Source: an uncultured Bacilli bacterium
GTDB lineage: Bacteria > Bacillota_I > Bacilli_A > RF39 > UBA660
Length of the DNA stretch: 64,000 nucleotides
Assembly: GCA_934157235.1 (NCBI GenBank)
Contig: CAKPHH010000001.1
Span: 1 to 64,000 of the forward strand
Reading direction: 5' to 3'
This document shows positions 44,265-53,227 of the stretch, piece by piece; position 1 is the first letter of the stretch, and each line of letters starts with the position of its first letter. The notes under the pieces are model-generated. The model searched no databases, had not been told where the DNA came from, and was given only the letters and a program-made list of their open reading frames with translations. The position numbers were made by a program, and so were the translations under genes.

Positions 44265-45410
44265 ATGAGAAGAGATTTCAAATACATAGATAAACCTTTA
44301 CTAATAATTTCAATACTATTATTTATATTCGGCCTAATTATGGTCTTTTCTGCCTCTAATGTTATTGCTTATATGTCTCATCATGTTAGTGCTTACTATT
44401 ATTTTATAAGACAAGCAATCTTTCTTTTAGCAGGATTCTTTATGTTTTTAGTAATATCCCGAGTCTCCACTGAAAGCTATGGTCCTATATCCTGGTTTTT
44501 ATTAATTGCTTTTTCAATTAGTTTAGTTATTCTTTTAATGTTTATAAAACCTAAAAATCAAGCTCAAAGCTGGTTTAAAATAGGTCCCTTTACTCTGCAA
44601 CCTAGTGAATTTATCAAAGTAATAACCATAGTCTGGTTATCTTGTTTCTATGACAAACATCGAAAAAAATTAAATAAATACTCAACAAGTTTATTTCCAA
44701 TTATTGTTTGCGTCGCTATTGCTGGTCTAATATTCTTACAACCAGACTTAGGTACTGTAATAATCTTTGCCGGTATTGTAGCCTCAATCTTCTATGCTGT
44801 TCCAATCAGTAAAGAAATAAAACTGAAAACGACTATGGCTGCGATAGGGTTGATGTTACTAGCCTTAGTTGCTGTTTTTGGAGCTGGAAAAAGCCTCTTA
44901 CTTGATAGACAAAAAGCAAGACTAGATTTTACTAATCCTTGTGCCAGTCTCTTAGATTCTGGTAACCAAGTTTGTAACTGTTACATTGCTATTAATAATG
45001 GTGGCTTAACCGGAACTGGCCTTGGTAATTCCACTCAAAAATATTTATACTTGCCAGAGCCTTATACAGACTTTATTTTTGCTATTGTTGTAGAAGAGTT
45101 AGGTCTAATTGTAGGAATTGCTTTAATTATAGCTTATATTATCATTCTTTGTCGTATCTTAGTAATCGGTAGAAATAGTCCTAGCAATAAAGGTAGTACT
45201 ATCTGTTATGGAGTAGCTATTTATATTTTCCTTCATATCGCTATAAACTTAATGGGAATATTAGGTCTAACACCAATGACTGGGGTACCATTACCATTCA
45301 TAAGTTATGGTGGAAGCTTTACTATAAGTTTAATTGCTGCCTTATCAATAGTTCAAAGAGTAAATATTGAAACAGGCCATGCTAAAGAAAGGAGCTTAAA
45401 AAATGCCTAA
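44265..45410 (+). CDS. ftsW: FtsW-type peptidoglycan glycosyltransferase
   Basis: The 381-residue SEDS protein has ten predicted helices and the landmarks FTLQPSEFIKV, IFLQPDLGTV and MTGVPLPFISYGGSFTI. The large loop with LDFTNPCASLLDSGNQVCNCYIAINNGG contains the residues (Asp and the region YQ(S/C).IAI.NGG) seen in FtsW. It works with the class B PBP in septal wall synthesis. It is outside the division cluster at the window end. Its 3' end overlaps the next gene by 8 bases. Confidence 0.85.
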   Translation: MRRDFKYIDKPLLIISILLFIFGLIMVFSASNVIAYMSHHVSAYYYFIRQAIFLLAGFFMFLVISRVSTESYGPISWFLLIAFSISLVILLMFIKPKNQAQSWFKIGPFTLQPSEFIKVITIVWLSCFYDKHRKKLNKYSTSLFPIIVCVAIAGLIFLQPDLGTVIIFAGIVASIFYAVPISKEIKLKTTMAAIGLMLLALVAVFGAGKSLLLDRQKARLDFTNPCASLLDSGNQVCNCYIAINNGGLTGTGLGNSTQKYLYLPEPYTDFIFAIVVEELGLIVGIALIIAYIIILCRILVIGRNSPSNKGSTICYGVAIYIFLHIAINLMGILGLTPMTGVPLPFISYGGSFTISLIAALSIVQRVNIETGHAKERSLKNA

Positions 45411-46026
45411 TATAATAATTCATGAAAAAGTAGCTTATAACATTTCTAAAAAATACAAGAGTCTAACTAATGCCGAATTCTATTTAGGTGCTTTAGCCCC
45501 AGATGCTGTTAATTTGAATGGTTTTGCTCCTAAAGAAATACGTTGGACTTCTCATTGTAGAGCTCAAAATCTAAATACTTGGCGTGAAAATATTATTAAG
45601 TTCTATTCCGAACAATTAAATAACTACAACAAAGAATTCCTAACTGGTTATTTAATTCATGTTCTAACAGACATTGTTTTTGATGATTTCTTTTATAATG
45701 ATGTAATCAATAAAATAAAAAAAGATAATCCCAGTATCCAAGACCCTCATCCTATTTTTTTAAAATGTATGGATGAATATAGTAAAGTAAATATGAATAG
45801 TGACTTTCTAAATGAAATAAGAACTCAACTAACAAATGTAACGTACTATAGTATCCTAAATATTACTAAAGAAGACTTAGAAGCCTGGTCTAACAAGAAG
45901 TTAAATGAAAACATCACAACTACTATAGAAAATAAATATATAGATGATGAATTAATTACAGAAGTAACTTTTAAAGTAATAAATGAATATGAAAAAGTAA
46001 AAGAAAAGTTAAATCTCCAAGATTAA
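45403..46026 (+). CDS. Zinc-dependent phospholipase C-like protein
   Basis: The 207-residue protein has the Zn_dep_PLPC layout: an N-terminal HEKVAYNIS, AEFYLGALAPDAV, a His in RWTSHC, and GYLIHVLTDIVFDDFF with His and Asp metal ligands. Stand-alone members of this family in Firmicutes are uncharacterised hydrolases; there is no signal peptide, so it is probably cytosolic. It starts inside the ftsW end with AAAGGAG upstream. Confidence 0.75.
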   Translation: MPNIIIHEKVAYNISKKYKSLTNAEFYLGALAPDAVNLNGFAPKEIRWTSHCRAQNLNTWRENIIKFYSEQLNNYNKEFLTGYLIHVLTDIVFDDFFYNDVINKIKKDNPSIQDPHPIFLKCMDEYSKVNMNSDFLNEIRTQLTNVTYYSILNITKEDLEAWSNKKLNENITTTIENKYIDDELITEVTFKVINEYEKVKEKLNLQD

Positions 46027-46062
46027 ATTTGATTAAGGATATTTAGAAAGTGAGAAACAAAT

Positions 46063-46731
46063 ATGAAAAGAGTTAATAAAAAAGGATTTACTTTAATCGA
46101 ACTATTAGCTGTAATCGTTATTATGGGAATTCTTATGATGGTTGCGATACCTGCTGTATCTAGAACTATAGAAAACGCTAGAAAAGATACCTTTATTGAT
46201 ATTGCTAAGTCTTATGCTAATGCTGTTCAAACTCTTTGGACATCAGATGGCCTTCGTTGTGGGAATGAAAACACTGTCTCATCCGCAGTAGATGATGGCG
46301 ATTATTACGTTGAGATTAATACCAAAGGTAAAAAAGTTAACAATAGGGGAGTCTTTACAGATGAAGATATCACAGTCCCAACAATTTTAGAATCTGGTGG
46401 TAAATCATCATGGGGAAATCGTGATGTAACTGGCTATGTTAGAATTCATATAGAATCAAAAGATGTTTGTGCCTATTATTCAGCTCCAGATTCAGTCGTT
46501 GACTGTAATATAAATATACCTGTAAAAGTTGTTAGAAAAGGTGGCAAGAGAAAGACTTATTATTTTGTAGCAATCTCTGATGGCACTCACCAAATATTAG
46601 ATAATTATTCTCCTCTTGCTATAAGTAGATTTGGTATAGAGTCATCTAAACTAGATCGTAAAGATATAAAGATGAATGGTAATGGTTACCTATATGTCCC
46701 AACTAATGGCACTAAATGTGTAGAAAATTAA
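46063..46731 (+). CDS. Type IV pilin-like protein, without lectin-like domain
   Basis: The 222-residue protein has the same prepilin leader as the gene at 2387: MKRVNKKG, then FTLIELLAV, with cleavage after Gly8 and Glu13 conserved. The two proteins match through about residue 65 and share DGDYY, GGKSSWGNRD and YVRIHIE segments. This copy ends soon after, with Cys near both ends (two likely disulfides) and no DUF6273 part. It is probably a pseudopilin of a competence or type IV pilus system; no assembly genes are in the window. It lies 36 bases after the phospholipase-like gene. Confidence 0.8.
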   Translation: MKRVNKKGFTLIELLAVIVIMGILMMVAIPAVSRTIENARKDTFIDIAKSYANAVQTLWTSDGLRCGNENTVSSAVDDGDYYVEINTKGKKVNNRGVFTDEDITVPTILESGGKSSWGNRDVTGYVRIHIESKDVCAYYSAPDSVVDCNINIPVKVVRKGGKRKTYYFVAISDGTHQILDNYSPLAISRFGIESSKLDRKDIKMNGNGYLYVPTNGTKCVEN

Positions 46732-46734
46732 TTT

Positions 46735-46763
46735 GGCCTAAGAAATTCTTAAGCCTTTTTTAT
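46735..46763 (+). terminator. Terminator after the second pilin-like gene
   Basis: GGCCTAAGAA pairs with TTCTTAAGCC (one mismatch) and is followed by TTTTTTATT. The next 200 bases hold only a promoter-like TATAAT near 46945. Confidence 0.75.
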
Positions 46764-46973
46764 TGACTATATGTAATGAAGCATAATATAACACGAACGA
46801 TTCAAAAATAAGAAGGTCTTTTTAAACAGAGTTATCATATGTTTAAGTTATAACGATATAGTTAGACTAATAAAAATATCAGTTAAATATTTACGTAAAG
46901 TATTAATGATTATTAAAAAAAAGTGTAAAAGAATTATAACATAATGTATAATAGACACGTAGGAGGAGAAAAT

Positions 46974-47717
46974 ATGGAAAAAGAAAAGAAGGCTACAAAC
47001 GGATTAGTAACTGTAATAGTAATTTTATCAGTGTTATTAGTAGTAGCACTAAGTGGAACAGCATATTTTTATATGAAATCAAGTGAAAATACCAATGGAG
47101 AAAATGGAAACAACAATAAAGAGTCTGTTGTTACTGATAAAGGGAGTAAAAACAATAATACAGAAAAACTAGTTGTTGAAAATGGCTTTGATACTAGTAA
47201 ATCTCTAAATACTAATGGAATAACTTATACTTTAGGAAGCGGTTCTAGTAATGGAGGAATAAGTCTAACCCTTGATGCTGATAGGAAGAAAGCAGCAGTA
47301 ACTTTATCAGCATGTACAATAAACCTTACATATGGCCTAGGCTGGGTAACTGAGAATAAGAATTATTGCGATGTTAAAGTACAAGAACATCGTGGTGACA
47401 TTACATTTGATCAAGAAGTTTCAGAAGTTATGTTTGGAGGATTTGGTCACGATGTAAGTCACGAAACAATGTTATTTTTAATGAAAGATGGAACTGTTCA
47501 ATATATCCCTATCGCAAAAGCATATAAAGCTAAGAGTCCAGAAGCAATTAAATCAACATATGGTACTATTCCAGAAGTAAAAGATATAATCAAATTATAT
47601 CAAGTATCTGCTAGTGCACCAAATGCTGGAGGCTATGTTACTGTACTTGCTCAAAAGGCAGATGGTTCTTTCTATGATTTAACTCATTCTTTATCAAGTA
47701 TTAATGCATGGAGTTAA
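46974..47717 (+). CDS. Membrane-anchored extracellular protein, uncharacterised
   Basis: The 247-residue protein has a short cytosolic head, one membrane helix (residues 12-34), an Asn/Gly/Lys/Ser-rich linker to about 75, and a folded beta-rich extracellular part with two Cys (SACTINLTY and NYCDVKV). No family is recognised. GTAGGAGGAG precedes ATG 46974. A terminator overlaps its stop. Confidence 0.6.
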   Translation: MEKEKKATNGLVTVIVILSVLLVVALSGTAYFYMKSSENTNGENGNNNKESVVTDKGSKNNNTEKLVVENGFDTSKSLNTNGITYTLGSGSSNGGISLTLDADRKKAAVTLSACTINLTYGLGWVTENKNYCDVKVQEHRGDITFDQEVSEVMFGGFGHDVSHETMLFLMKDGTVQYIPIAKAYKAKSPEAIKSTYGTIPEVKDIIKLYQVSASAPNAGGYVTVLAQKADGSFYDLTHSLSSINAWS

Positions 47718-47734
47718 TCTAACTCCTTTTTATT
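47711..47734 (+). terminator. Terminator
   Basis: GGAGTTA/TAACTCC with a 3-base loop and TTTTT overlaps the stop codon of the preceding gene. Confidence 0.8.
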
Positions 47735-47792
47735 TGCAAGAAACTCTAATTATCCTTATATCCATCTAAAAAAGTAACAAGTTGGGCTATTT

Positions 47793-47821
47793 TTGACTTC
47801 TTAATACAATAATGCTATAAT
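47793..47821 (+). promoter_or_regulatory. Promoter with extended -10 for the DHH gene
   Basis: TTGACT (47793-47798) and TGCTATAAT (ending 47821) have 17-base spacing. The start codon is 26 bases further. Confidence 0.8.
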
Positions 47822-47847
47822 ACAGCCAGTAGTAAGGAGAAAAGAAA

Positions 47848-48930
47848 ATGCCTGAAATATGTAAAGATTTAAAAGGTCAATTGCTTAAAACAATCTTATC
47901 TTCATCTAAAGTTTTTATCACTGGACATAACGAACCAGACTTTGATTCTATATCAAGTGCCATTGGTATTGAAAGATTATGTGAGGAACTAGGTAAAGAT
48001 GCCTACATCATTGTCGATGATTGTGAGACAACTCTTGAACCTAGTGTTAAAAAAATAATTGATAATGGTCGCCGTAAATACAATATAATTAAATTGTCAG
48101 AGTTTTTAAGCTTAATTGATAGTGATTCTTCGTTAGTAGTAGTTGATGCCAATAAGGATTATCAATTGTCTGTATCTGCCTATCTTCCTGCTTTTAAAAG
48201 TAGAATAATAATAGATCATCATAACCCAGATAGTCATACAATCAATGCAACATATAGTTATATAAATCCTAGTGTCTCATCAGCTGCTGAAGTTGTTGCG
48301 AGAGTTTTAAATGCTTTTAGTATTCCTTATGATAGTGAAGTTGCTAATTATCTTTTAGCGGGTATTGAACTTGACACTAATCGTTATAAGAAAAATACTA
48401 CGTCTATAACTCATGACGTTGCTGAAAAATTAATTGATAAGGGAGCTAGTACTGATTTTGTTAATCGTCTTTTTTTAGCTGAATTTGAAACAGATTGTCG
48501 CATTAACAATTTGGTTTATAATGGTAGTTTATTTGAAAAATATGAAAAGAATGCCTTCCAGTATCGTCAAGCTAGTTTCACTTTAAATAGAACCGCCCCA
48601 ACAACAATCTATAAAAAAGAAGATTTAGCCAAAGCTGCTGATCGTATGTTGGACTATAATGTTGATGTAGCTTTTGCTCTAGGCTTTGTGAAAGAAGATT
48701 TAATTTCTGTAAGTGCTAGAAGTAAAAGTGATATTAATGTTGGTGAAATAATGGAAGAATTTAATGGTGGAGGAAATGCTCAAAGTGCTGCTTGTAAAAT
48801 TCCTTCAACAGACATTTTAACTATCGAGGAACAACTAAAAAGTGCTGTTAAAAGGAGAATCATCTCTCCCAATAAATGTCAAGCAATCGCAATGTTAGAC
48901 CATAGTCAGTATGTAAAAGTAAAAAAATAG
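47848..48930 (+). CDS. DHH/DHHA1 phosphodiesterase, GdpP catalytic-module-like
   Basis: The 360-residue protein has the DHH motifs GHNEPDFDSISSA, VVVDANK, IDHHNPD and ELDTNRYKK, and the DHHA1 motif NGGGNAQSAA. The sequence between follows the C-terminal module of GdpP, the c-di-AMP phosphodiesterase, but the membrane, PAS and GGDEF parts of GdpP are absent. It could hydrolyse c-di-AMP, pApA or nano-RNA. I cannot exclude an NrnA-type role. AAGGAGAAAAG precedes the ATG. Confidence 0.8.
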   Translation: MPEICKDLKGQLLKTILSSSKVFITGHNEPDFDSISSAIGIERLCEELGKDAYIIVDDCETTLEPSVKKIIDNGRRKYNIIKLSEFLSLIDSDSSLVVVDANKDYQLSVSAYLPAFKSRIIIDHHNPDSHTINATYSYINPSVSSAAEVVARVLNAFSIPYDSEVANYLLAGIELDTNRYKKNTTSITHDVAEKLIDKGASTDFVNRLFLAEFETDCRINNLVYNGSLFEKYEKNAFQYRQASFTLNRTAPTTIYKKEDLAKAADRMLDYNVDVAFALGFVKEDLISVSARSKSDINVGEIMEEFNGGGNAQSAACKIPSTDILTIEEQLKSAVKRRIISPNKCQAIAMLDHSQYVKVKK

Positions 48931-48958
48931 AGAAATTTTCATGAATTTTTCTTTTTTT
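48929..48958 (+). terminator. Terminator of the DHH gene
   Basis: AGAGAAATTTTC and GAATTTTTCTTT form an imperfect hairpin with a long T tract right after the stop codon. Confidence 0.6.
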
Positions 48959-48978
48959 TTATAATAATAAAGTAGGAG

Positions 48979-49674
48979 GTGATCACAATAACATTTCATT
49001 ATCGTTATCGGAAACAATTAATAATTGCTGGTCTTAGTCTATTGATAATTTCTTCAACAATAATATATTTTTTGTATAATAAACCATCACAAAGTTTAAA
49101 AAAAGACCCAGTAATTAAAAAGACAAAAGTTTCTAAAGAGAAAAATGACTCTGATAAAGATTTTGTGATCGAAGAATACAAAGTAGATATAAAAGGAGAA
49201 GTAAATAATCCTGGTATATATACGATGTCAAGTTCTTCTAGAGTTATAGATTGTATTGAAAAAGCTGGTGGTCTAACTACTAATGCTAATACAACGGTAA
49301 TTAATTTAAGTAAGAAAATATCAGATGAAATGGTCATAATTATTTATAGTAATGCGGAAGTAGAAAAGTTTAAAGAAACCAAAAAGCAAGAAGAACAAGT
49401 TCAAGACTATTGTCGTCAAAAAGATGAGAATTCTCTAAAAAACGATGCTTGTATTTCTAATGATAACAAGTCTGGTACAACTTTAGTATCTATAAATTCT
49501 GGAAGTGTTGAAGAATTATCAAAATTACCAGGAATAGGCGAAGCTAAAGCTAAAAAGATAATCGAATATCGTGACCAAAATGGACTATTTAAAACTATTG
49601 AAGATATTAAAAATGTTCCAGGAGTAGGAGAAAATATTTTTGCTCAAATTAAGGACTATATTACTACAGGATAA
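48979..49674 (+). CDS. comEA: ComEA-type DNA-binding competence protein
   Basis: The 231-residue protein has an N-terminal membrane helix, a charged linker, an SLBB domain (VDIKGEVNNPGIYTM...) and a C-terminal double helix-hairpin-helix (INSGSVEELSKLPGIGEAKAKKIIEYR). It is the surface DNA receptor for uptake. Two Cys (DYC, DAC) sit between the domains. The start is uncertain. GTG 48979 overlaps the strong AGGAGGTGAT site, while the codon at the proper distance, 48988, is ATA. There is no ATG before residue 80. comEC follows with a 35-base overlap. Confidence 0.85.
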   Translation: MITITFHYRYRKQLIIAGLSLLIISSTIIYFLYNKPSQSLKKDPVIKKTKVSKEKNDSDKDFVIEEYKVDIKGEVNNPGIYTMSSSSRVIDCIEKAGGLTTNANTTVINLSKKISDEMVIIIYSNAEVEKFKETKKQEEQVQDYCRQKDENSLKNDACISNDNKSGTTLVSINSGSVEELSKLPGIGEAKAKKIIEYRDQNGLFKTIEDIKNVPGVGENIFAQIKDYITTG

Positions 49675-51733
49675 ATTATACTATTTAATTTTTCTTCTAG
49701 TAGTACTAATAACCATAGTAAATGTAAGTATACCACGAAGTAGTGTTTATAATTCCAATATGACAGAAGTAACCGGTAAAATAATATCCATAACCATAGA
49801 AGGTAACAAGTTAAAACTAATTTTGAAAAATAAAGAAAAACTAGTAGTAAATTATTACTTTGAAGAAAAAAAGGAAAAGGATACTTTTCAAAGTAAGTTC
49901 CATCTAGGAGATTATATAAAAGTAGAAGGAGAGTTAACTGAGCCAAAACATTCAACTACCAAGAATCTCTTTGATTATAAAGAATATTTATACCACCAAA
50001 ATATTTATTTCATAATGAAAGCCTCTAATATTAAAAGAATTAAAGACAATAAAAATGTCTATTACTATATAAAAAATATCGTGACTAATCTAACTAGTAA
50101 AAATGCTTATTTAAAAACATTTATTCTAGGAGATAAGTCACTCTTAAGTACTAAAATAACCACAAGTTACCAAGAAAATGGTCTAAGTCATTTATTTGCT
50201 ATTTCAGGTATGCATATAACTTTACTATCTTCATTAATTACCAAAATATTAAAAAAACTAAAACTATCTGAAACTAAATGTTATTATATTACCTCCACAA
50301 TATTAATAATATATTTACTTCTAGTAGGACTTTCTCCATCTATCTTAAGAGGAGTATTATTCTACATTTTATTTTCTTTAAATAAAATTTATTATTTTTA
50401 TATAAAACCAGTTAACTTATTTCTTTTAGTAACATCAATTGCTCTTTTAATTAATTATAATTATATTTATGATATTGGTTTCTTGTACTCATTTTCTATA
50501 AGTTTGTCTCTAATTTTAACAAGTACATATCTAAGTAGTAATAATTACTTATTAGGTCTTTTAAAGACTTCTCTCATCTCATTTTTAGTAAGCATACCTA
50601 TCTGTATTTATAACTTTTATCAAATAAATATTTTAAGTATTATTTATAACTTATTCTTTGTACCTTATGTCAGTATAATTGTCTTTCCCATTTCTTTAGT
50701 AGTTGTTTTTATTCCCTTCTTATTACCAATTTATGAAATATTAATAAAAATACTAGAAACTATTTCTCTAACTATATCCAATATAAAAGTCTTAACTCTA
50801 ATATTTCCTAGAGTCCATATAAGTATTTATTTATTATATTACATCCTAATAATTATCTTTATCAAAGGACTAATATCAAAAAGTAAAAAGAAATTAATTC
50901 CTCTCTTAATTCTCTTAGTAATACATTATACTTATCCATACCTTAATAATGATCTCCTCATAGAAATGATAGATGTAGGGCAAGGAGATAGCCTTCTCAT
51001 ATCAAAGAACAATAAAAGTATCTTAATAGATACCGGTGGTAAAATAAAGTATAAGCAAGAAGCCTGGAAACAAACAAATAAAGAATCATCCATCATTAAA
51101 AACACTACGCTACCTTTATTAAAAAGTAAAGGTATTAGAAAACTAGATTACTTAATAATAACTCATGGTGATTTTGATCATATGGGAGAGGCTATTAATT
51201 TAATTAATAGTTTCAAAGTAAAGACCGTTATTTTCAATTGTGGAAGGTATAATTACTTAGAACGAGAATTGATTAAAGTCTTAAAGAAAAAACGCATTCC
51301 TTATTATAGTTGTATAGATGAATTAAATTTATCTCAGTACAACTTACAATTTCTAAATACTAAAGAATATGACAATGAAAATGATAACTCCAATGTAATA
51401 TATCTAAATTATGATAATTATCAATTTTTATTCATGGGTGATGCCAGTATAGAAAAAGAAAAAGATATCTTAAATGAATATAGCATAGAAGATATAGACT
51501 TTCTAAAAGTTGGTCATCATGGTTCAGATACCAGTAGTAGTAAAGAGTTTATTGATATTATGAATCCTAAGTATTCTATTATTAGTGTTGGAGAAAACAA
51601 TAGGTATAATCATCCTAAAAAGTCAGTGCTAAATACCCTGAGTGATTCAAAAATATATAGGACAGATCAAGATGGTAGTGTTATGTTTAAGATTAAAAAT
51701 AATAAATTGAAAATTGAGACATGTAGTCCGTAG
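49640..51733 (+). CDS. comEC: ComEC/Rec2 DNA uptake channel
   Basis: The 697-residue protein has two N-terminal helices around an OB-fold (DUF4131), the polytopic Competence domain (LSHLFAISGMHITLL, GLSPSILRGVLFY), and a C-terminal beta-lactamase-fold domain: DVGQGDSLLI, THGDFDHMGEAIN, MGDAS and GHHGS. It carries single-stranded DNA across the membrane; the MBL domain may degrade the other strand. It begins with TTG inside comEA. The last 570 bases are partly duplicated at 53237, beyond two accessory genes. Confidence 0.88.
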   Translation: MLKLRTILLQDKLYYLIFLLVVLITIVNVSIPRSSVYNSNMTEVTGKIISITIEGNKLKLILKNKEKLVVNYYFEEKKEKDTFQSKFHLGDYIKVEGELTEPKHSTTKNLFDYKEYLYHQNIYFIMKASNIKRIKDNKNVYYYIKNIVTNLTSKNAYLKTFILGDKSLLSTKITTSYQENGLSHLFAISGMHITLLSSLITKILKKLKLSETKCYYITSTILIIYLLLVGLSPSILRGVLFYILFSLNKIYYFYIKPVNLFLLVTSIALLINYNYIYDIGFLYSFSISLSLILTSTYLSSNNYLLGLLKTSLISFLVSIPICIYNFYQINILSIIYNLFFVPYVSIIVFPISLVVVFIPFLLPIYEILIKILETISLTISNIKVLTLIFPRVHISIYLLYYILIIIFIKGLISKSKKKLIPLLILLVIHYTYPYLNNDLLIEMIDVGQGDSLLISKNNKSILIDTGGKIKYKQEAWKQTNKESSIIKNTTLPLLKSKGIRKLDYLIITHGDFDHMGEAINLINSFKVKTVIFNCGRYNYLERELIKVLKKKRIPYYSCIDELNLSQYNLQFLNTKEYDNENDNSNVIYLNYDNYQFLFMGDASIEKEKDILNEYSIEDIDFLKVGHHGSDTSSSKEFIDIMNPKYSIISVGENNRYNHPKKSVLNTLSDSKIYRTDQDGSVMFKIKNNKLKIETCSP
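51164..51733 (+). repeat. comEC 3' segment, first copy of a duplication
   Basis: Bases 51164 to about 51420 match 53237 to about 53490 with three or four substitutions and one 3-base deletion. After that point the two copies differ at many positions but remain clearly homologous in protein. The switch from near identity to strong divergence is abrupt, as at a recombination or gene-conversion boundary. Confidence 0.85.
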
Positions 51734-51745
51734 AAAGGAGTAGAT

Positions 51746-52636
51746 ATGAATTATTACAATGAGATAAAAAATAAATTAATTGATAATGAAATATATTCAA
51801 AAGTAAAAGATTATTCAAAGGAAAGACATAAAGTTATTACATATTTTGAGGTTGGTAAATTGTTGGATGAAGCTGGTAGTAAGTATGGAGATAATATTTT
51901 AAATGATTATTCAAATAGACTGGCTGTTGAGTTTGGGAAAAAGTATAAAGAGAGAACATTGAGACGTATTAGACAATATTATAGAATATTTAAAGATGAA
52001 AAACGGTCGCCACTGGCGACCAAATTGTCTTGGAGCCATTATTCTGAATTATTATCTATTAAAGATGAAAATGAATTGATATATTATATTAATATTGCAT
52101 ATGAAAGAAATTTATCTAAAAGAGAATTAAGAGAAATAATTAGAAACAAGGAATATGAAAGGTTACCTAATGAAACTAAAAACAAATTAATACTTGCTGA
52201 TGAAATTGAAGTGAAAGATTTAGTCCCTAATCCTATAATAATTAGAAATAAAAATAATATTGAAATAGTTACTGAGAAAGTATTACATAATTTAATATTG
52301 GAAGATATAGAATCATTTATGAGAGAACTTGGTAATTCATTTAGTTTTATAGGTAGCGAATATAAAATTAAAATTGGTGATAGAAATCATTATATTGATT
52401 TGTTATTGTTTAATATAAAGTTTAATTGTTATGTAGTTGTAGAATTAAAAGTAACTGAGTTTAAAGCTGAATATATATCACAAGTTCAAAAATATATGAA
52501 TTATATAGATAAAAATATAAAAGAAATATGTAACAATAATACAATGGGAATATTAATATGCAAAAGAGAAAACAAATTTGTAATAGAATATTGTTCATAT
52601 GAAAGAATTGCTGTTAGAGAATATGAATTAGTGTGA
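51746..52636 (+). CDS. DUF1016 (YhcG-type) PD-(D/E)xK nuclease family protein
   Basis: The 296-residue protein has the DUF1016 N-terminal helical domain (VGKLLDEAGSKYGDNILNDYSNRLAVEFGKKYKERTLRRIRQYY) and a C-terminal nuclease fold with YIDLLLFNIKFNCYVVVELKV (Asp, then Glu-x-Lys). Members are often found in defence islands and next to type I restriction genes. It lies 12 bases after comEC and inside the region bounded by the comEC duplication. Base composition is even more AT-rich than in the neighbours. Confidence 0.8.
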   Translation: MNYYNEIKNKLIDNEIYSKVKDYSKERHKVITYFEVGKLLDEAGSKYGDNILNDYSNRLAVEFGKKYKERTLRRIRQYYRIFKDEKRSPLATKLSWSHYSELLSIKDENELIYYINIAYERNLSKRELREIIRNKEYERLPNETKNKLILADEIEVKDLVPNPIIIRNKNNIEIVTEKVLHNLILEDIESFMRELGNSFSFIGSEYKIKIGDRNHYIDLLLFNIKFNCYVVVELKVTEFKAEYISQVQKYMNYIDKNIKEICNNNTMGILICKRENKFVIEYCSYERIAVREYELV

Positions 52637-52665
52637 TATAATAGATACTAATTGGGTGTGGTTTT

Positions 52666-53190
52666 ATGAAGAAAACAATAAATGGAAGTAGAATAGAATT
52701 TTGGAATGAAAGTACTAATGAGATAGTAATGTATATAGATTATCCTACTGATGAATGTATATGGTATTTTAAAGGTAGTAATGAAATTATCATAACGGAT
52801 GACATGGAAATATTTGAACCATTAAAACAATTAATGTCACAACAGTATATTTTTAATGAAGATGAGATACTAAAAAGTTATAAAAATAATAACAAGTTAG
52901 TTTGGTATAGTGATTGCTACTATAATCCAGATGATGAATGGAGTAGAAATAATGTTAGTTATTTAACTATTATTTATGAAAATAACACTATAAAACTAAA
53001 ATGCATAAAGCCACTTGATGAAATAATAGAAAGAGGAACTAAATCACATGTTATAGGATTTTCTCCACTGGGTAATGGGAAATACACTAAAAATGTAAAA
53101 ACAGGCATGACACTACAGGATGACTTTGTTATAAATGTTTATCAAGAATTAATAAAAAATAAAAAAGTTAAAGAATTACATAAAAAATAG
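52666..53190 (+). CDS. Uncharacterised 174-residue protein in the comEC insert
   Basis: No family is recognised. It is soluble, acidic and rich in Trp and Tyr (IWYFKGS, LVWYSDCYYNPDDEW). It lies 29 bases after the DUF1016 gene with a TATAAT-like element between, so it may be partner, immunity or regulator. It ends 46 bases before the second comEC segment. Confidence 0.5.
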   Translation: MKKTINGSRIEFWNESTNEIVMYIDYPTDECIWYFKGSNEIIITDDMEIFEPLKQLMSQQYIFNEDEILKSYKNNNKLVWYSDCYYNPDDEWSRNNVSYLTIIYENNTIKLKCIKPLDEIIERGTKSHVIGFSPLGNGKYTKNVKTGMTLQDDFVINVYQELIKNKKVKELHKK

Positions 53191-53227
53191 TGTTATTCTT
53201 TTTGTTTATATTCGACTTACTTTTTGA

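Noticed and set aside
49640..51733. ComEC as disrupted by the accessory insert
   Set aside because: The reading frame is complete through all beta-lactamase-fold motifs and ends before the DUF1016 gene, so the main copy is intact; only the downstream copy is broken.
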